A program made the position numbers and the translations under genes. Positions 17,617-27,568 of a DNA stretch of 64,000 nt are shown piece after piece. The stretch comes from Candidatus Fredericiella danica (GTDB lineage: Bacteria; Chloroflexota; Anaerolineae; Caldilineales; Caldilineaceae): contig JADJPH010000101.1 in NCBI GenBank assembly GCA_016713335.1, positions 1 through 64,000 of the forward strand, read 5' to 3'. Under the pieces are notes generated by a model. The model was given only the letters and a program-made list of their open reading frames with translations. It ran no database searches and was not told the DNA's origin. Position 1 is the first letter of the stretch, and each line of letters starts with the position of its first letter.

Positions 17617-18581
17617 TTATGCGTCGCGCAGTGCTTCGCCTGTATAGGAGAAAAGACGTCGCCCAGCGTTGGACGGTTCACATTCACGCGCTGAATATTG
17701 AAACCGGTCCCCGCCGCAATGGCAACAATCGCGGCAAGGCGCCCATCGCCATCGTCGACACCAATCTGAAACAGGTGTTGGCTGTCGGTGGCGTGCCGGG
17801 TTACGTGCATGACATAGGGCAAGGCCTCAAGCTTTTGCGCCAGCACATCACCGGCGCCCTGGCCGGAAATCGTCACCACGTCGGCGCCGAGGGTCCGAAT
17901 CAGGTCGGCGGGCCGGCCTTCGCCAACCACTTTCCCATGATCGATGATGGCTACCCGGTCGGCCAGTGTCTCCGCCTCTTCCATGTAGTGAGTCGTCAGC
18001 ACAATGGTGAGGCCGCGTTGATCGCGCAACTGGCGTACATATTTCCAGATATTCACTCGATTCTGCGGATCAAGCCCTTGCGTTGGTTCATCGAGGAATA
18101 GAACCTCAGGGTCAGTCAGCAATCCGCGCACCAGTTCCAACCTGCGTTTCATCCCACCAGAATACGTTTCTACCTTGCGATCGAGTACATCCTCGAGTTC
18201 AACAAGCCGCGCCAGTTCGGTGATACGTTCTTTTTGCACCCTACGGTCAAGGCCGTAGAGTGCGCCGTGATATTCAAGCGTACGGCGCCCAGATAGATCC
18301 CCATCGACGACCAATTCTTGGAAGGTGACCGCAATTCTCCGCTTGACGGCCGCCGGTTGGCGCACAACATCAAACCCGGCAACTGACGCCGTGCCCGCTG
18401 TCGGCGCAAGGAGGGTTGTCAAGATCGACAGCAGCGTCGTTTTCCCTGCGCCATTCGGCCCCAACAGCGCAAAGATTTCGCCGGGAGCGACCTGCAGGTC
18501 GACACCGCGTAACGCGACGACCTCACTCCCGTCAGGTAGCACATAGTTCTTCGTGATTCCCACCACCGCGACTGCTTGCAT
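17617..18581 (-). CDS. ABC transporter ATP-binding protein (DrrA/daunorubicin-resistance type)
   Basis: A cytoplasmic exporter ATPase of about 321 residues. It has Walker A LLGPNGAGKTTLL, signature YSGGMKRRLELVRGLL, Walker B VLFLDEPTQGLDPQ, and the H-loop VLTTHYMEEAE. The C-terminal extension is of the DrrA type. I place the start at 18581, preceded by ggaggggg, not at the longer upstream start. The extreme C-terminus shows a frame break near 17643. One missing base converts the family ending DVFLSYTGEALRDA into an extended tail, and the natural stop is then at 17617-17619. No permease partner is present in the window, so the cargo is unknown. Confidence 0.87.
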
Positions 18582-18739
18582 TGCCCCCTCCGATTGAGTG
18601 AATCGTCCAACGAACCCAGTGTACGGCATCCGTATGCGCATCGCCAATCCGGCGCACGAGTTGCATTCGTACAAATCAAAGGCAGTTGTAAGCTTCCGCA
18701 GATGACGAATGCTCAGAGTTGAAGTATGATGGGCAGCGT

Positions 18740-19364
18740 ATGTCAATACGCACCGATGACTTGACCCATACGGGTCCCGACACAGGAACCCTGGTAAATC
18801 GATGTCTCTCAGGGGACGCCAAGGCGTGGGCGCTGCTGGTAGAGCGCTATGCCCGGCTCGTGCACGCCATTGCCTTGCGGCATGGGCTGACGGCTACTGA
18901 AGTAGATGACGTCGGTCAGGAAGTCTTCCTGGCATTGGCCCAGCAACTCCACACGGTTGCAGACCCCGAACGCCTGCCCGGCTGGCTTGCTACCACGACG
19001 CGACGCATCAGTTGGCGCACCATGCAGCGACGACCCTACGAGGAGTTCTCTTGACGAGTCTCCCATTGACGATGATGGCGCAACGTCAGGTGGTCAACGT
19101 GAATTGGCGAGTTCATTGCCGACGCCAGAGCAGATGCTGCGCACCTGGGACCAACAGGAGGCGTTGCATGGGGCATTGACGAGGTTGGGTGATCGCTGTC
19201 GCGACCTCTTGACCATGGTCTTCCTGGATCTGGAAGAGCCCAGTTACGACGATATCAGCATACAACTTGGTATGCCCAAGGGAAGCATCGGACCGACGCG
19301 TAATCGTTGCCTGCAGCAGTTGCGCTCCATTCTGGAAGGGCTGGGTGTCCACGGCATCGACTAA
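18740..19364 (+). CDS. ECF-type RNA polymerase sigma factor, with one frame break
   Basis: An extracytoplasmic-function sigma factor of about 207 residues that would direct RNA polymerase to stress promoters. Region 2 is visible as ALLVERYARLVHAIA and DDVGQEVFLALAQQL. Region 4 is ALTRLGDRCRDLLTMVF followed by the helix-turn-helix PSYDDISIQLGMPKGSIGP. The two parts lie in different frames joined near 19050 (EEF then SLDESPIDDD), by one extra or two missing bases. The start is either this ATG or a TTG at 18719. Its partner is probably the zinc-finger protein just downstream. Confidence 0.85.
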
Positions 19365-19549
19365 GCTCGTCGATTGTTCACCGTCGAGGCGCCGGCAAAT
19401 CTACGCACTGATGACGATTACCTGTCAGCAACTCGACGTTTCGCCTCGATTTCCACTGCGACAATTTCAAGAACAGCGTATTTTTTCCCACCGATTGCTG
19501 CACTTACCGAGTAGGAAACTGAATCCGATTGTGAATCTGAGGCAGAGGT

Positions 19550-20155
19550 ATGATGCATTTGAGCCGCGAGACCCTATATGCGATAGCGTTCGATGCGGCT
19601 GAACCAGGCGCCGCGGAGCGGGAGCACCTTGCTCTCTGCGATGAGTGCCGCCGCGAACTGGCCGGGCTGGTTGACCTGAACGGCGCACTGGCTTTGGCCC
19701 GGCGGAGCACGCCATCTCCCGCTGCCATGGCACGGTATACGGGTCTATTTAGCGAGGTGCAGCAGCGCCCTTCACGGCTTGGCAGCCTCCTCCAAACGTT
19801 GCGCGCTGCGCTCACCTGGGACAGCCGGCAGCAATTCGCCATGCAAGGCGTGCGCAGCGGCGCCGTCGCCGCCTATCGCCAGTTGTACTCAACCGGCGCA
19901 GCCGAGATTGAATTGCTGATCGAGCCGGCGCAACAGCGCTATGCAATCTACGGCGAGATTATGGGTACGGACGACGCCAATGTCGGCAACTCACTGGTGC
20001 AACTCCTTAACCGCGACGGGGTAACTGTTCAAGAAGTCGAAGCCGGCGACGATGGGCAGTTCCGCATGACCATGCTCCGCGGTGGTATCTATCGTCTGCT
20101 GATCACACCGGTGGATGGACCTCTGATCGAGGTCGAAACGCTGGAGATTGGCTGA
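19550..20155 (+). CDS. Putative zinc-finger anti-sigma factor
   Basis: A 201-residue protein. The N-terminal part has an HxxxCxxC element (EHLALCDECRREL), the zinc-binding signature of anti-sigma domains that hold an ECF factor inactive. No clear transmembrane helix follows. Instead a beta-rich C-terminal region (AAEIELLIEPAQQRYAIYG to the end) could be a sensor or partner-binding module. The ribosome site is gaggcagagg before ATGATG. The stop codon overlaps the ATG of the CHAT gene by one base (TGATG), so anti-sigma and CHAT protein are translationally coupled. That coupling ties the sigma switch physically to the CHAT protein. The anti-sigma role is inferred from motif and position. Confidence 0.65.
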   Translation: MMHLSRETLYAIAFDAAEPGAAEREHLALCDECRRELAGLVDLNGALALARRSTPSPAAMARYTGLFSEVQQRPSRLGSLLQTLRAALTWDSRQQFAMQGVRSGAVAAYRQLYSTGAAEIELLIEPAQQRYAIYGEIMGTDDANVGNSLVQLLNRDGVTVQEVEAGDDGQFRMTMLRGGIYRLLITPVDGPLIEVETLEIG

Positions 20156-23092
20156 TGGCGACGCGCCTGTCTGACGAAATCCTGGCGCAAATCGCATCGA
20201 TATCCCCACAAGAAGCGATGGCGCTCCTTATTGCGCGCGATCTATTGAGCCTCACAACCGCCGATGAATTGGCGCAAGCTGTTTTGACCCAGGCCGATGA
20301 TGCGCCAGCCATGGCGGCGCGTTGGTTGGCCGTCGCCGATCAACTGCATCGCGACCTGGCAGGGGGCGAAGACGCCGCAGGGCTCTTGCACTACGCCGGA
20401 GCGCGTTTGTACGTGGCAACGGGTGAATTCAGCCTCGCTGCGGATGAATTGGCGCTGGCGCGCAGCAACTGGCAGAACGCAGGAAATCGCCGTGGCGTCG
20501 TGCGCAGCACCCTTGGTGAGAGCCAGTTGCTTGCGATGCAGGGTGACTGGGGCACAGCCGAGACAATCTTGGTGGATGCCATGACAGCCCTGGGTCCCGC
20601 GGGCGAAGATGCATTGCTCGTGCTCGACCTTAAACAGAACCTGGCAACGCTCTACAGCTATCAAGAGCGCCATCGGGAAGCACTGGAAACCATCGGCGCG
20701 GTTCACCTCGAACTCAGCGAGCTGCTCGCAGCGGCGTCCGAAGCGGACGTCATCGATTTTGAAGAGCGGCTTGGCCTCGTCGAACGCGATCTTGCCCTGG
20801 CTTACACCTTTTTAGATGAACCTGCAACGCCGAACAAGCGCTTAATAGTGCAATTGACCGGCTCACGCGGGCATCTGCGCCGGCAGATCGTGGCCGCGCC
20901 CGTACCAATCTGGCGCACCTGCTTGCCAGAACGGGCCGGTATGGCGATGCGGTGCGGGAGTTGGATAGCGCCACACTCGATCTGCTCAACACGCTTGACG
21001 TTGAAACTGCCACCGCGCGGTGGCAGGCAGCCGATGTACTCTTTCTGGAACAGGCGACAACCTATCTTGCGCTCAATCTGCTCCCCGAAGCCGCGTTGGC
21101 GCTTGACCGTGCGGTGCGCCTGTTTTCGGAATCGGGCCAGCAATACGAACTTGGCCAGGCCTACTACTTTGCTGGGATCCTGGCGCTGCGGCGGAGTGAT
21201 CCAGCCGCAGCCGCGGTCGCGCTTGCGCAAGCCGCCACGCTATTCACCTCACTGGCCAACACCTCCTGGCAACATCGGGTTGTGCTCGCACAAGCTGGCT
21301 TAAACATGCAGCGCGGCGAATACGACGCTGCGCTACAATTGCTCGAACCGCTGCTGGAGGAATTGGCATCCGGTGACCCGGCAATCCTGGAAACATGGGA
21401 TCTTCCCGCGCGCATCGAACTCAAGCTCCTTGCCGTGCACGTGCAGTTACAACGCGGCGACCCAGCGCAGGCAAAAGTACTGGCCGAAAGTGCACTGTTG
21501 GAACTGGGCGCCGAGGCTCCAGAAGATCCCGCAGTCGCCGCACTGCCCCACTTCGGGCTGAAGTTGGTGCATGCGCTTGGCCTGATTGCACGCCGCGAAG
21601 GCGACCCCGGACGCGCTCGTGCACTGTTTGACACCGCGATCGCCTTGATGGAAAACCAACGCGCGTCATTGCCCCTCGAAGAGTTTCGTACTGCCTATCT
21701 TGCGGATAAGACCGAACTTTATGCGGATCTAGTGCTCAGTTTGCTGGATGAACCTGCCCCCGATGCCAATGCAGTCGCAGAGGCATTTGCAGTGGTTGAA
21801 CGCGCCCGCTCCCGTGCACTGCTGGAACGGCTCCTGGCCGCAGTCGATGAAGGTGCGACGGATGCCGAAACGGCGAACAGCGCCGCCGAGCAGGCTGCGG
21901 TCGTCCGGCGCGAACTGAATTGGCTTTACAACCGGCTGCTCGGCGCCACCGATGGCAGCCGGCACACCTGGCCCCAACTGAATGGCGAAATCCAGGCCCT
22001 TGAAGCGACGCTGCAACGTTTGGAATGGCAAACCCCCGAGTGGATGGTGCAGGCCGAACCGGCCACTTTGTTGGAACTGCAAGCTTCCCTGCGCCCAGAA
22101 CAGGTCGCACTGGTCTATGCTTGCGCCGGCAATGAAGTGCTGGCCTTTGCCGTCGACGAGCAGGCAGTGCATGTTGTCCGCCATGTCTGCAGTACGGCCG
22201 ATCTTTCAGCAGCACTTGCCGAGTTACGTTTCCAACTCGGCCGTGTGGAAATTGGCGATCAATATCTCGCCCGCCACCAGGACCGGCTCCTGACAGGTGC
22301 AAAGCGAGCGCTGTCACGGCTCTATGCGCTGGTGCTCGCACCACTGCGGGCAAGGCTTGGCTCAAAGCAGTTGCTGATCATCCCCCATGGCGAGTTGCAT
22401 GTGCTGCCTTTCCACGCATTGTGGGACGGCAACGAGTATCTGCTCGAGCAGTTCACCGTGACCTACGCATCGAGTGCAAGTTTGGTCGTCCACCAACGCA
22501 AGACAGCTCTTGCACGCGCACCGGAGTCATTGTCGGCATTGGCGATTCGTGATGAGGCGATCCCGCAAGCAGAAGCCGAGGCGCATGCCGCAGGCCGGCA
22601 CTTTGCCGAAAGCCATCTCTATCTGGAAGAAGATGCAGGATTCGAAGGCTTGCTGAAAGCAGCCGCCGAGGCCGACGTATTGCACATCGCCACGCACGGA
22701 CTGTTCCGGCCCGATAATCCCTTCTTCTCAGCACTAAAGCTTGCCGACGGCTGGATCGATGTGCGCCAAATTTACCGGCTGCCGCTCCGCGCACAACTCG
22801 TGGTGTTGAGCGCCTGCGAGAGTGGCGCGGTCCAGGTGCAGGGTGGGGATGAGGCAATCGGGCTGGCGCGAGGTTTTCTCGGCGCCGGTGCATCCAACAT
22901 CGTTGCCAGCCTATGGAACGTGCACGACTTGAGTGCGGTAGAGCTGATGGATCGCTTCTATGCGGATTCACAGCCGCCCGCACCGAACACGCGTACGAGG
23001 TGGCTGCCGCATTACGTGCGGCACAATGTGAAGCAGTGGCCGGCGGAACCCATCCATACTACTGGGCGTCGTATGTGGTTATTGGAAGCTGA
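20155..23092 (+). CDS. TPR-repeat CHAT-domain (caspase-like) protein, with two frame breaks
   Basis: A large cytoplasmic protein of about 979 residues. Residues about 1-600 are alpha-helical tetratricopeptide-type repeats, for example ARTNLAHLLARTGRYGDAV. The C-terminal 350 residues form a CHAT domain, a caspase-clan peptidase. The catalytic His is in VLHIATHGLF and the catalytic Cys in VVLSACESG, both intact, and the domain ends with HPYYWASYVVIGS, as in typical CHAT proteins. Two bases are missing: an A near 20826 (PANAEQALNSAIDRL restored) and a G near 22972 (SQAARTEHAYEVAAAL restored). The natural stop is at 23090-23092. CHAT-TPR proteins act as proteases in several prokaryotic defence or death modules. 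The substrate here may be encoded nearby, but this is unproven. Confidence 0.88.
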
Positions 23093-23201
23093 CATGGTCG
23101 ATAACTCCCTCCATCCACCAGCAAACTGGACAGCTATCCTTAATGTAGTCTTGATCTACGTGTGTGATGATTGATCCAGGACATGGTAAAGGAGCACTTC
23201 T

Positions 23202-24815
23202 ATGCAAACCAGGGATCACAAAACTGAACTGAGGCGCCCCATGCTAACTGCATGGACTTTGGCGTTAACGATGGCGTTGTGCGGCGTGCTTTTTCTATGG
23301 TTGCAGGCTGCAGCGGCGCCTGATGATGAGATCCGGGCACAATCTACAACTGACGACGCACATGTGGCAGCACCGGCCATTGATGATTCGGCGCATCCCC
23401 CCGGCAAGCATGACGATGGTGGTGGTGACGACGATGATAACGGTAATCGGGTGGATCTGGAGGGCTTTGTCGTCAACACACCAACCGCCTTTCAAGGCAA
23501 ATGGGTTATTTCGGTGTCAGCGTCAGTGACCAAGGTTGTGACCGTCAATGATCAGACCGACGTCACCGATTTCAATAACGTACTCCCACTACCAGGCGCC
23601 TATATCAAGGTGCGCGGGGTTTCACATCCGGACGGATCCCTTATCGCCGATCGCATCCGCCCCGACGAATTCGAGGACGGGCAGGTGGTCGTGCGACTCA
23701 AATCGAGCACCACACTGACAGGCATCATCGCCCACTATGATCTGGTGCTCGTCTCCAGAATACTGGAATCCGCCAACATCTATCTTTTTGAGACCGACGA
23801 GGACGAGGAGTCTGAGCTTTCCCAGCTCTTCCAGGACTCTCGAGTCCAGTGGGCCGAACTCAACTACGTGAATGGCATTCCAAAGAACCCTGAAGGCGAC
23901 CCGTATCGCACGTGGAAGTGGGGCGGCCCAGACGCAGAATATGTCAATCAAGGCGCCTTCGCTCAGGTGAATCTGGCGCCGGCGCTTGCGAAATACCAGG
24001 GTGACGGCATCCGCATTGCCGTCCTGGATACCGGAGTGGCCTTGACCCATACGGCTCTCATCTCACACCTGGTTCCAGGCCGGGATATGATTCAGGATGA
24101 CAATACGCCACAGGACGAATGCTGCGGCCCCGGACAAGGTCATGGCACTCATGTTGCGGGGATCATTGCCGCGATTGCGCCGAAAAGTGAAATCATGCCG
24201 GTGCGCGTGTTGGATACCTATGGTCGCGGCAACACCTTTGTATTGGCCTATGCCATCGAATGGGCAGTCAAAAACGGCGCCGACGTCATCAACCTGAGTT
24301 TGGGCGCTGATTTTGATTCAGCCGTCCTTAGCGATGCAGTGGCAAGCGCCGTGAATGGGGGCGTCATCATCATCGCCGCTGCCGGCAATGACAATTCTCC
24401 ACTACCGCGCTACCCCGCCGCCTATCCTCACGTCCTTGGCGTAACCGCCGTCGATGCAGCGCGCGTCAAGGCGCCCTTTGCCAATGGGGAGACGTGGGTC
24501 GATCTCGCCACGCCGGGCGTGGGGATTACCTCCACCGTCGTGGGACCACAAGGCAACGGCTATGGAATCTGGAGTGGCACATCAATGGCCACGCCGTTTG
24601 TAGCCGGCGCCGCTGTGCTCGCAAGACAACGCTTCCCCAATGCAAGTGTGGATGAGATTGGAAATCGTCTGTTCGTGAAGGGCGATGACATCAACCCGGA
24701 AAATCCTGGCTATCAGGACGAGGTTGGCCGGCATTTGAATATTGGCGCCGCACTAATCGACCAACCAGAGCCTGCTGCATTCTCGCTGTTTATGCCCGTA
24801 GTGGAAAGACCGTAG
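23202..24815 (+). CDS. Secreted subtilisin-like serine protease (S8) with N-terminal DUF5666-like domain
   Basis: An exported protease of 537 residues. A signal anchor (ALTMALCGVLFLWLQAAAA) is followed by an Asp/Gly-rich linker, and then a DUF5666-like beta domain (LEGFVVNTPTAFQGKW to ADRIRPDEF). The next region (LKSSTTLTGIIAHYDLV to WAELNYV) resembles an I9-type propeptide. The peptidase core has the triad Asp in IAVLDTGV, His in GHGTHVAG and Ser in GTSMATPFVAGAA, plus the oxyanion AAAGND. All catalytic residues are present. The C-terminus LFMPVVERP resembles a short hydrophobic-Pro end motif I associate with secreted Chloroflexota proteins. It lies 109 bases after the CHAT gene and shares DUF5666 and Asp-rich features with the next gene. 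Confidence 0.9.
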   Translation: MQTRDHKTELRRPMLTAWTLALTMALCGVLFLWLQAAAAPDDEIRAQSTTDDAHVAAPAIDDSAHPPGKHDDGGGDDDDNGNRVDLEGFVVNTPTAFQGKWVISVSASVTKVVTVNDQTDVTDFNNVLPLPGAYIKVRGVSHPDGSLIADRIRPDEFEDGQVVVRLKSSTTLTGIIAHYDLVLVSRILESANIYLFETDEDEESELSQLFQDSRVQWAELNYVNGIPKNPEGDPYRTWKWGGPDAEYVNQGAFAQVNLAPALAKYQGDGIRIAVLDTGVALTHTALISHLVPGRDMIQDDNTPQDECCGPGQGHGTHVAGIIAAIAPKSEIMPVRVLDTYGRGNTFVLAYAIEWAVKNGADVINLSLGADFDSAVLSDAVASAVNGGVIIIAAAGNDNSPLPRYPAAYPHVLGVTAVDAARVKAPFANGETWVDLATPGVGITSTVVGPQGNGYGIWSGTSMATPFVAGAAVLARQRFPNASVDEIGNRLFVKGDDINPENPGYQDEVGRHLNIGAALIDQPEPAAFSLFMPVVERP

Positions 24816-24868
24816 GTGCGTAACTTACGCCCAGGCAGCACGCTGCTGCGGGGAGAATACGCACGATC

Positions 24869-24905
24869 AGAGGGAATCGCCATGAGCGATTCCCTCTTTC
24901 TTTTT
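24869..24905 (+). terminator. Intrinsic terminator after the subtilase gene
   Basis: A perfect 12-base-pair stem (agagggaatcgc at 24869-24880, gcgattccctct at 24886-24897) with a five-base loop, followed by ttctttttat. It ends the subtilase transcript, so the downstream repeat protein needs its own promoter, which must lie in 24906-25080. Confidence 0.9.
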
Positions 24906-25091
24906 ATCAGCCATATAAACAGTGTTACGTACACAAATATTCAACACATATTTCAAAGAGATTGTTCAAAACCGACCTTTGTCCATGTATTTTTCAGGCC
25001 CGACGATGTCTCTATCACAGTGTCAACCGAAAACGGCAGCGGTATGGACCGCTAAGAACAAGAACTGGAACATCGAGGAGAACAAACCATC

Positions 25092-26349
25092 ATGAAGAGC
25101 AAGACCTACACCCGCACCTGGAAAATCTGGCTGACCGCCCTGCTGGCCGGTATTCTCATGCCGATCTTTGGCACCCGTGTATCGGCCCAGGCAGCCGGCT
25201 GGCGTGTCATGGCCAATCCTGAATTGAGCAGCCTTACCGTTACCGCAACTGAGTCTGACGATGACAATGGCGATGACGACTCCAACGACGATAACGGCGG
25301 CGATGACGACTCCAACGACGACAACGGTGGCGACGACTCCAACGACGACAACGGTGGCGACGACCCAGCGACGACAACGGTGGCGACGACTCCAACGACG
25401 ACAACGGTGGCGACGACTCCAACGATGACAACGGTGGCGACGACTCCAACGATGACAACGGTGGCGACGACTCCAACGATGACAACGGTGGCGACGACTC
25501 CAACGACGACAACGGTGGCGACGACTCCGACGACGACAACAGTGGCGACGACTCCAACGACGACAACGGTGGCGACGATTCCAACGACGACAACGGTGGC
25601 GACGACTCCAACGACGACAACGGCGGCGACGATTCCAACGACGACAACGGCGGCGACGACTCCAACGACGACAACGGTGGCGACGACTCCAACGACGACA
25701 ACGGTGGCGACGACTCCAACGACGACAACGGTGGCGACGACTCCAACGACGACAACGGTGGCGACGACTCCAACGACGACAACGGCGGCGCGACGACAAC
25801 GGTGGCGACGACAATGGTGGCGACGACTCCAACGATGACAACGGTGGCGACGACAACCAACGACGACAACGGTGGCGACGACTCCAACGACGACAACGGT
25901 GGCGACGACTCCAACGACGACAACGGCGGCGACGATTCCAACGACGACAACGGTGGCGACGATTCCAACGACGACAACGGTGGCGACGACTCAACGACGA
26001 CAACGGTGGCGACGATTCCAACGACGACAACGGTGGCGACGACTCCAACGACGACAACGGTGGCGACGATTCCAACGACGACAACGGCGGCGAAAACGAA
26101 GCCTACGGCGCCGTCGAACAGATGCCCCAGGGTTCAATGGTCGGTGCATGGGTCATCGGCGGTCAGAGCTACGTGGTGACCTCGCAGACCGAGATCAAAG
26201 TGGGCAGTGGCGAAATCAGCCAGGGCGCATGTGTGAAGGTCCATTTGCAGGCCGATGGCACGACCGTCCGCGAACTGGAAATTGAGAGCGCAGAGGCATG
26301 TGCGGCAGGTGACGACAGTTCAAGCGCGGTGTTTGCCGCTATGTGGTAA
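25092..26349 (+). CDS. Secreted Asp/Asn/Gly repeat protein with C-terminal DUF5666-like domain; repeat region has frame breaks
   Basis: The N-terminus is a signal peptide (KIWLTALLAGILMPIFG, cleavage near VSAQA). Next come about 30 copies of a 9-residue unit SNDDNGGDD, encoded by a 27-base unit. The C-terminal 75 residues (AYGAVEQMPQGSMVGAWVI to LEIESAEACAAG) look like a DUF5666 beta domain. The true frame moves at about 25365 (one base lost), 25788 (ten lost), 25856 (one gained) and 25990 (one lost), and the final frame agrees with the C-terminal domain. Taken together about 422 residues. The acidic repeat resembles calcium-binding or bulking linkers, which is an inference. The start follows gaggagaacaaaccatc. 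Read without correction, the repeat would yield Thr-rich peptides. Confidence 0.75.
25255..26095 (+). repeat. Tandem 27-base repeat encoding SNDDNGGDD
   Basis: Roughly 30 near-identical copies of a 27-base unit (tccaacgacgac followed by aacggtggcgacgac). Variation is almost wholly synonymous (gac/gat, ggt/ggc), plus a few units one base or ten bases short. The synonymous drift shows selection for the acidic reading frame. Such arrays are prone to slippage in the cell and in assembly. Confidence 0.95.
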
Positions 26350-26412
26350 CCGTTACGACTTGATGTCAGGGGAGAGTAGTAGCAGCCCTGAAGGCAATTG
26401 ACATACGTCCCA

Positions 26413-26455
26413 AGCACAGGGGTGGACTTCAGGTCCACCCCTGTGCTTTCTGTCT
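26413..26455 (+). terminator. Intrinsic terminator after the repeat protein gene
   Basis: A perfect 15-base-pair stem (26413-26427 with 26433-26447) closing a five-base loop, followed by ttctgtctcttct. It lies 64 bases after the stop codon. Confidence 0.88.
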
Positions 26456-26728
26456 CTTCTCCTTCTCTCCGCGAACTCCGCTCCTCCTCCTCATCTCCGC
26501 GTTAAGCTCCCCCCCGACCCTCTCGTCGCCCCGTATGGGACACGGTGTGTTGGCCTCACGCAATACGGGCACCCAAAGAGTGCGAAATGCAGCGTTATAA
26601 GGCGATGCACTATGCGGTTTTTAGAATCTGAGTATAATGACCTTACGTTTGTTGAATGGGCACGAATGCAGCCTGAATGGCGTATTACCTGAATATACGC
26701 GCGCTACGACCATACGTGAGGTGCAGCA
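26456..26728. other. Intergenic stretch upstream of the 279-residue protein gene
   Basis: About 270 bases. The first part is pyrimidine-rich on the plus strand (repeated ctcc and ctctcc). A TATAAT hexamer stands at 26633-26638, about 90 bases before the next start codon, with no good -35 element 17 bases before it, so it is only a weak promoter candidate. No gene is seen. Confidence 0.4.
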
Positions 26729-27568
26729 ATGTCACAAACACCGGAAACGGATCGCACGCCAATTACTAGAGCCGGCGACGCGCTTATCGGCGCCGCCGTG
26801 GAAGTTGAGCAGGTGGTGTCCGGCGGAATTGCGGCTGTCTTTGGCTTGAATAAAAGACTTTGGAAAGTAACCGAGCCACTGCGTGCCCCGTTCGATGCGC
26901 TCGGCGTCACCGAACTGGTGACAAAGCCGGTCGAGGCGGTTGCTACCCGGGTCGAATCAACCGTGGTGCGCCTTGAGGAACAGGGCCGCGATGCGCTGGA
27001 GAACAGCACAGGGGTAGCGGCACAGACCCTTGGCATTCCGATCACTGCAGTGCTCACTGCGTTGATGGACAATTGGACGTGACCAGACTCGTCATCAATC
27101 AGGTCGACAAGGTACTGCCTTATCTGTCGCGATTGCCAGCGGTGGATGCACTTGTGCGTGCTGAGATCAATAAGATTCTGCCGCAATTGGTCAACAGCCC
27201 AGAGATCCAAACCTTGATTCGAGCGCAGGCTGCGCAATACATCACCTACTTGCAGGCGCACCCCTGAAATCCTTAGTCCGTTGGTCGAGACGACCGGCGA
27301 TGTCTATATCGAGCGCTTGAACGAAAAACCGGAATCGGTGCAGAATCTGGTGGCCGGCCAAAGCGTGTCCATGGCGGGTGAAATCATGGATGAGGTGCGC
27401 GAACGCACCGTCACCGGCGACTCAGCCGTCGAAATGATCGTCCGCAGCATTTTGCGCCGCAAACCGCGTGAGGTCCTGCCGCCGCCGTCAGAAAAGATTC
27501 AACGCCGGGCCGAATTTGGCCGGCTCCCTTCCGACTTCATCCAGGAGCCAAAGAATGGCCAGAAGTAA
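26729..27568 (+). CDS. Conserved hypothetical protein (amphipathic helical), with two frame breaks
   Basis: About 279 residues when read through. The N-terminal third (DALIGAAVEVEQVVSGG) carries a small hydrophobic region. The middle has repeated amphipathic helices (RLPAVDALVRAEINKILPQL, SPEIQTLIRAQAAQYITYL). The C-terminus is basic (RSILRRKPREVLPPPSEK). Near 27071 a T is missing (aattgg for aatttgg), restoring DNLDVTRLVINQVDKVL. Near 27257 there is an extra C (cacccctg for caccctg), restoring QAHPEILSPLVETTGDVYI. The stop lies 14 bases inside the RDD gene, so the two are co-translated. I do not recognise the family. The helical pattern suggests association with the membrane face, perhaps as a partner of the RDD protein. 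Confidence 0.65.

Noticed and set aside
20155..23174. Two separate genes for TPR and CHAT proteins
   Set aside because: The repeat pattern continues without interruption once one A is restored near 20826, and there is no start or ribosome site at the junction.
20155..24815. CRISPR-associated Craspase-type or gasdermin-type defence system
   Set aside because: CHAT-TPR resembles such proteases, but no gRAMP/Cas7-11, no CRISPR array and no gasdermin-like protein is in the neighbourhood.
25023..26084. Long minus-strand open frames rich in Arg/Cys/Trp or Ser/Leu/Glu opposite the 27-base repeat
   Set aside because: They are antisense readings of the repeat. Codon choice varies at positions silent in the plus-strand acidic frame, and the minus frames have no ribosome site or domain.
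25255..26095. Possible CRISPR array
   Set aside because: The array is a contiguous coding repeat with no spacers of unique sequence, and no cas genes are nearby.
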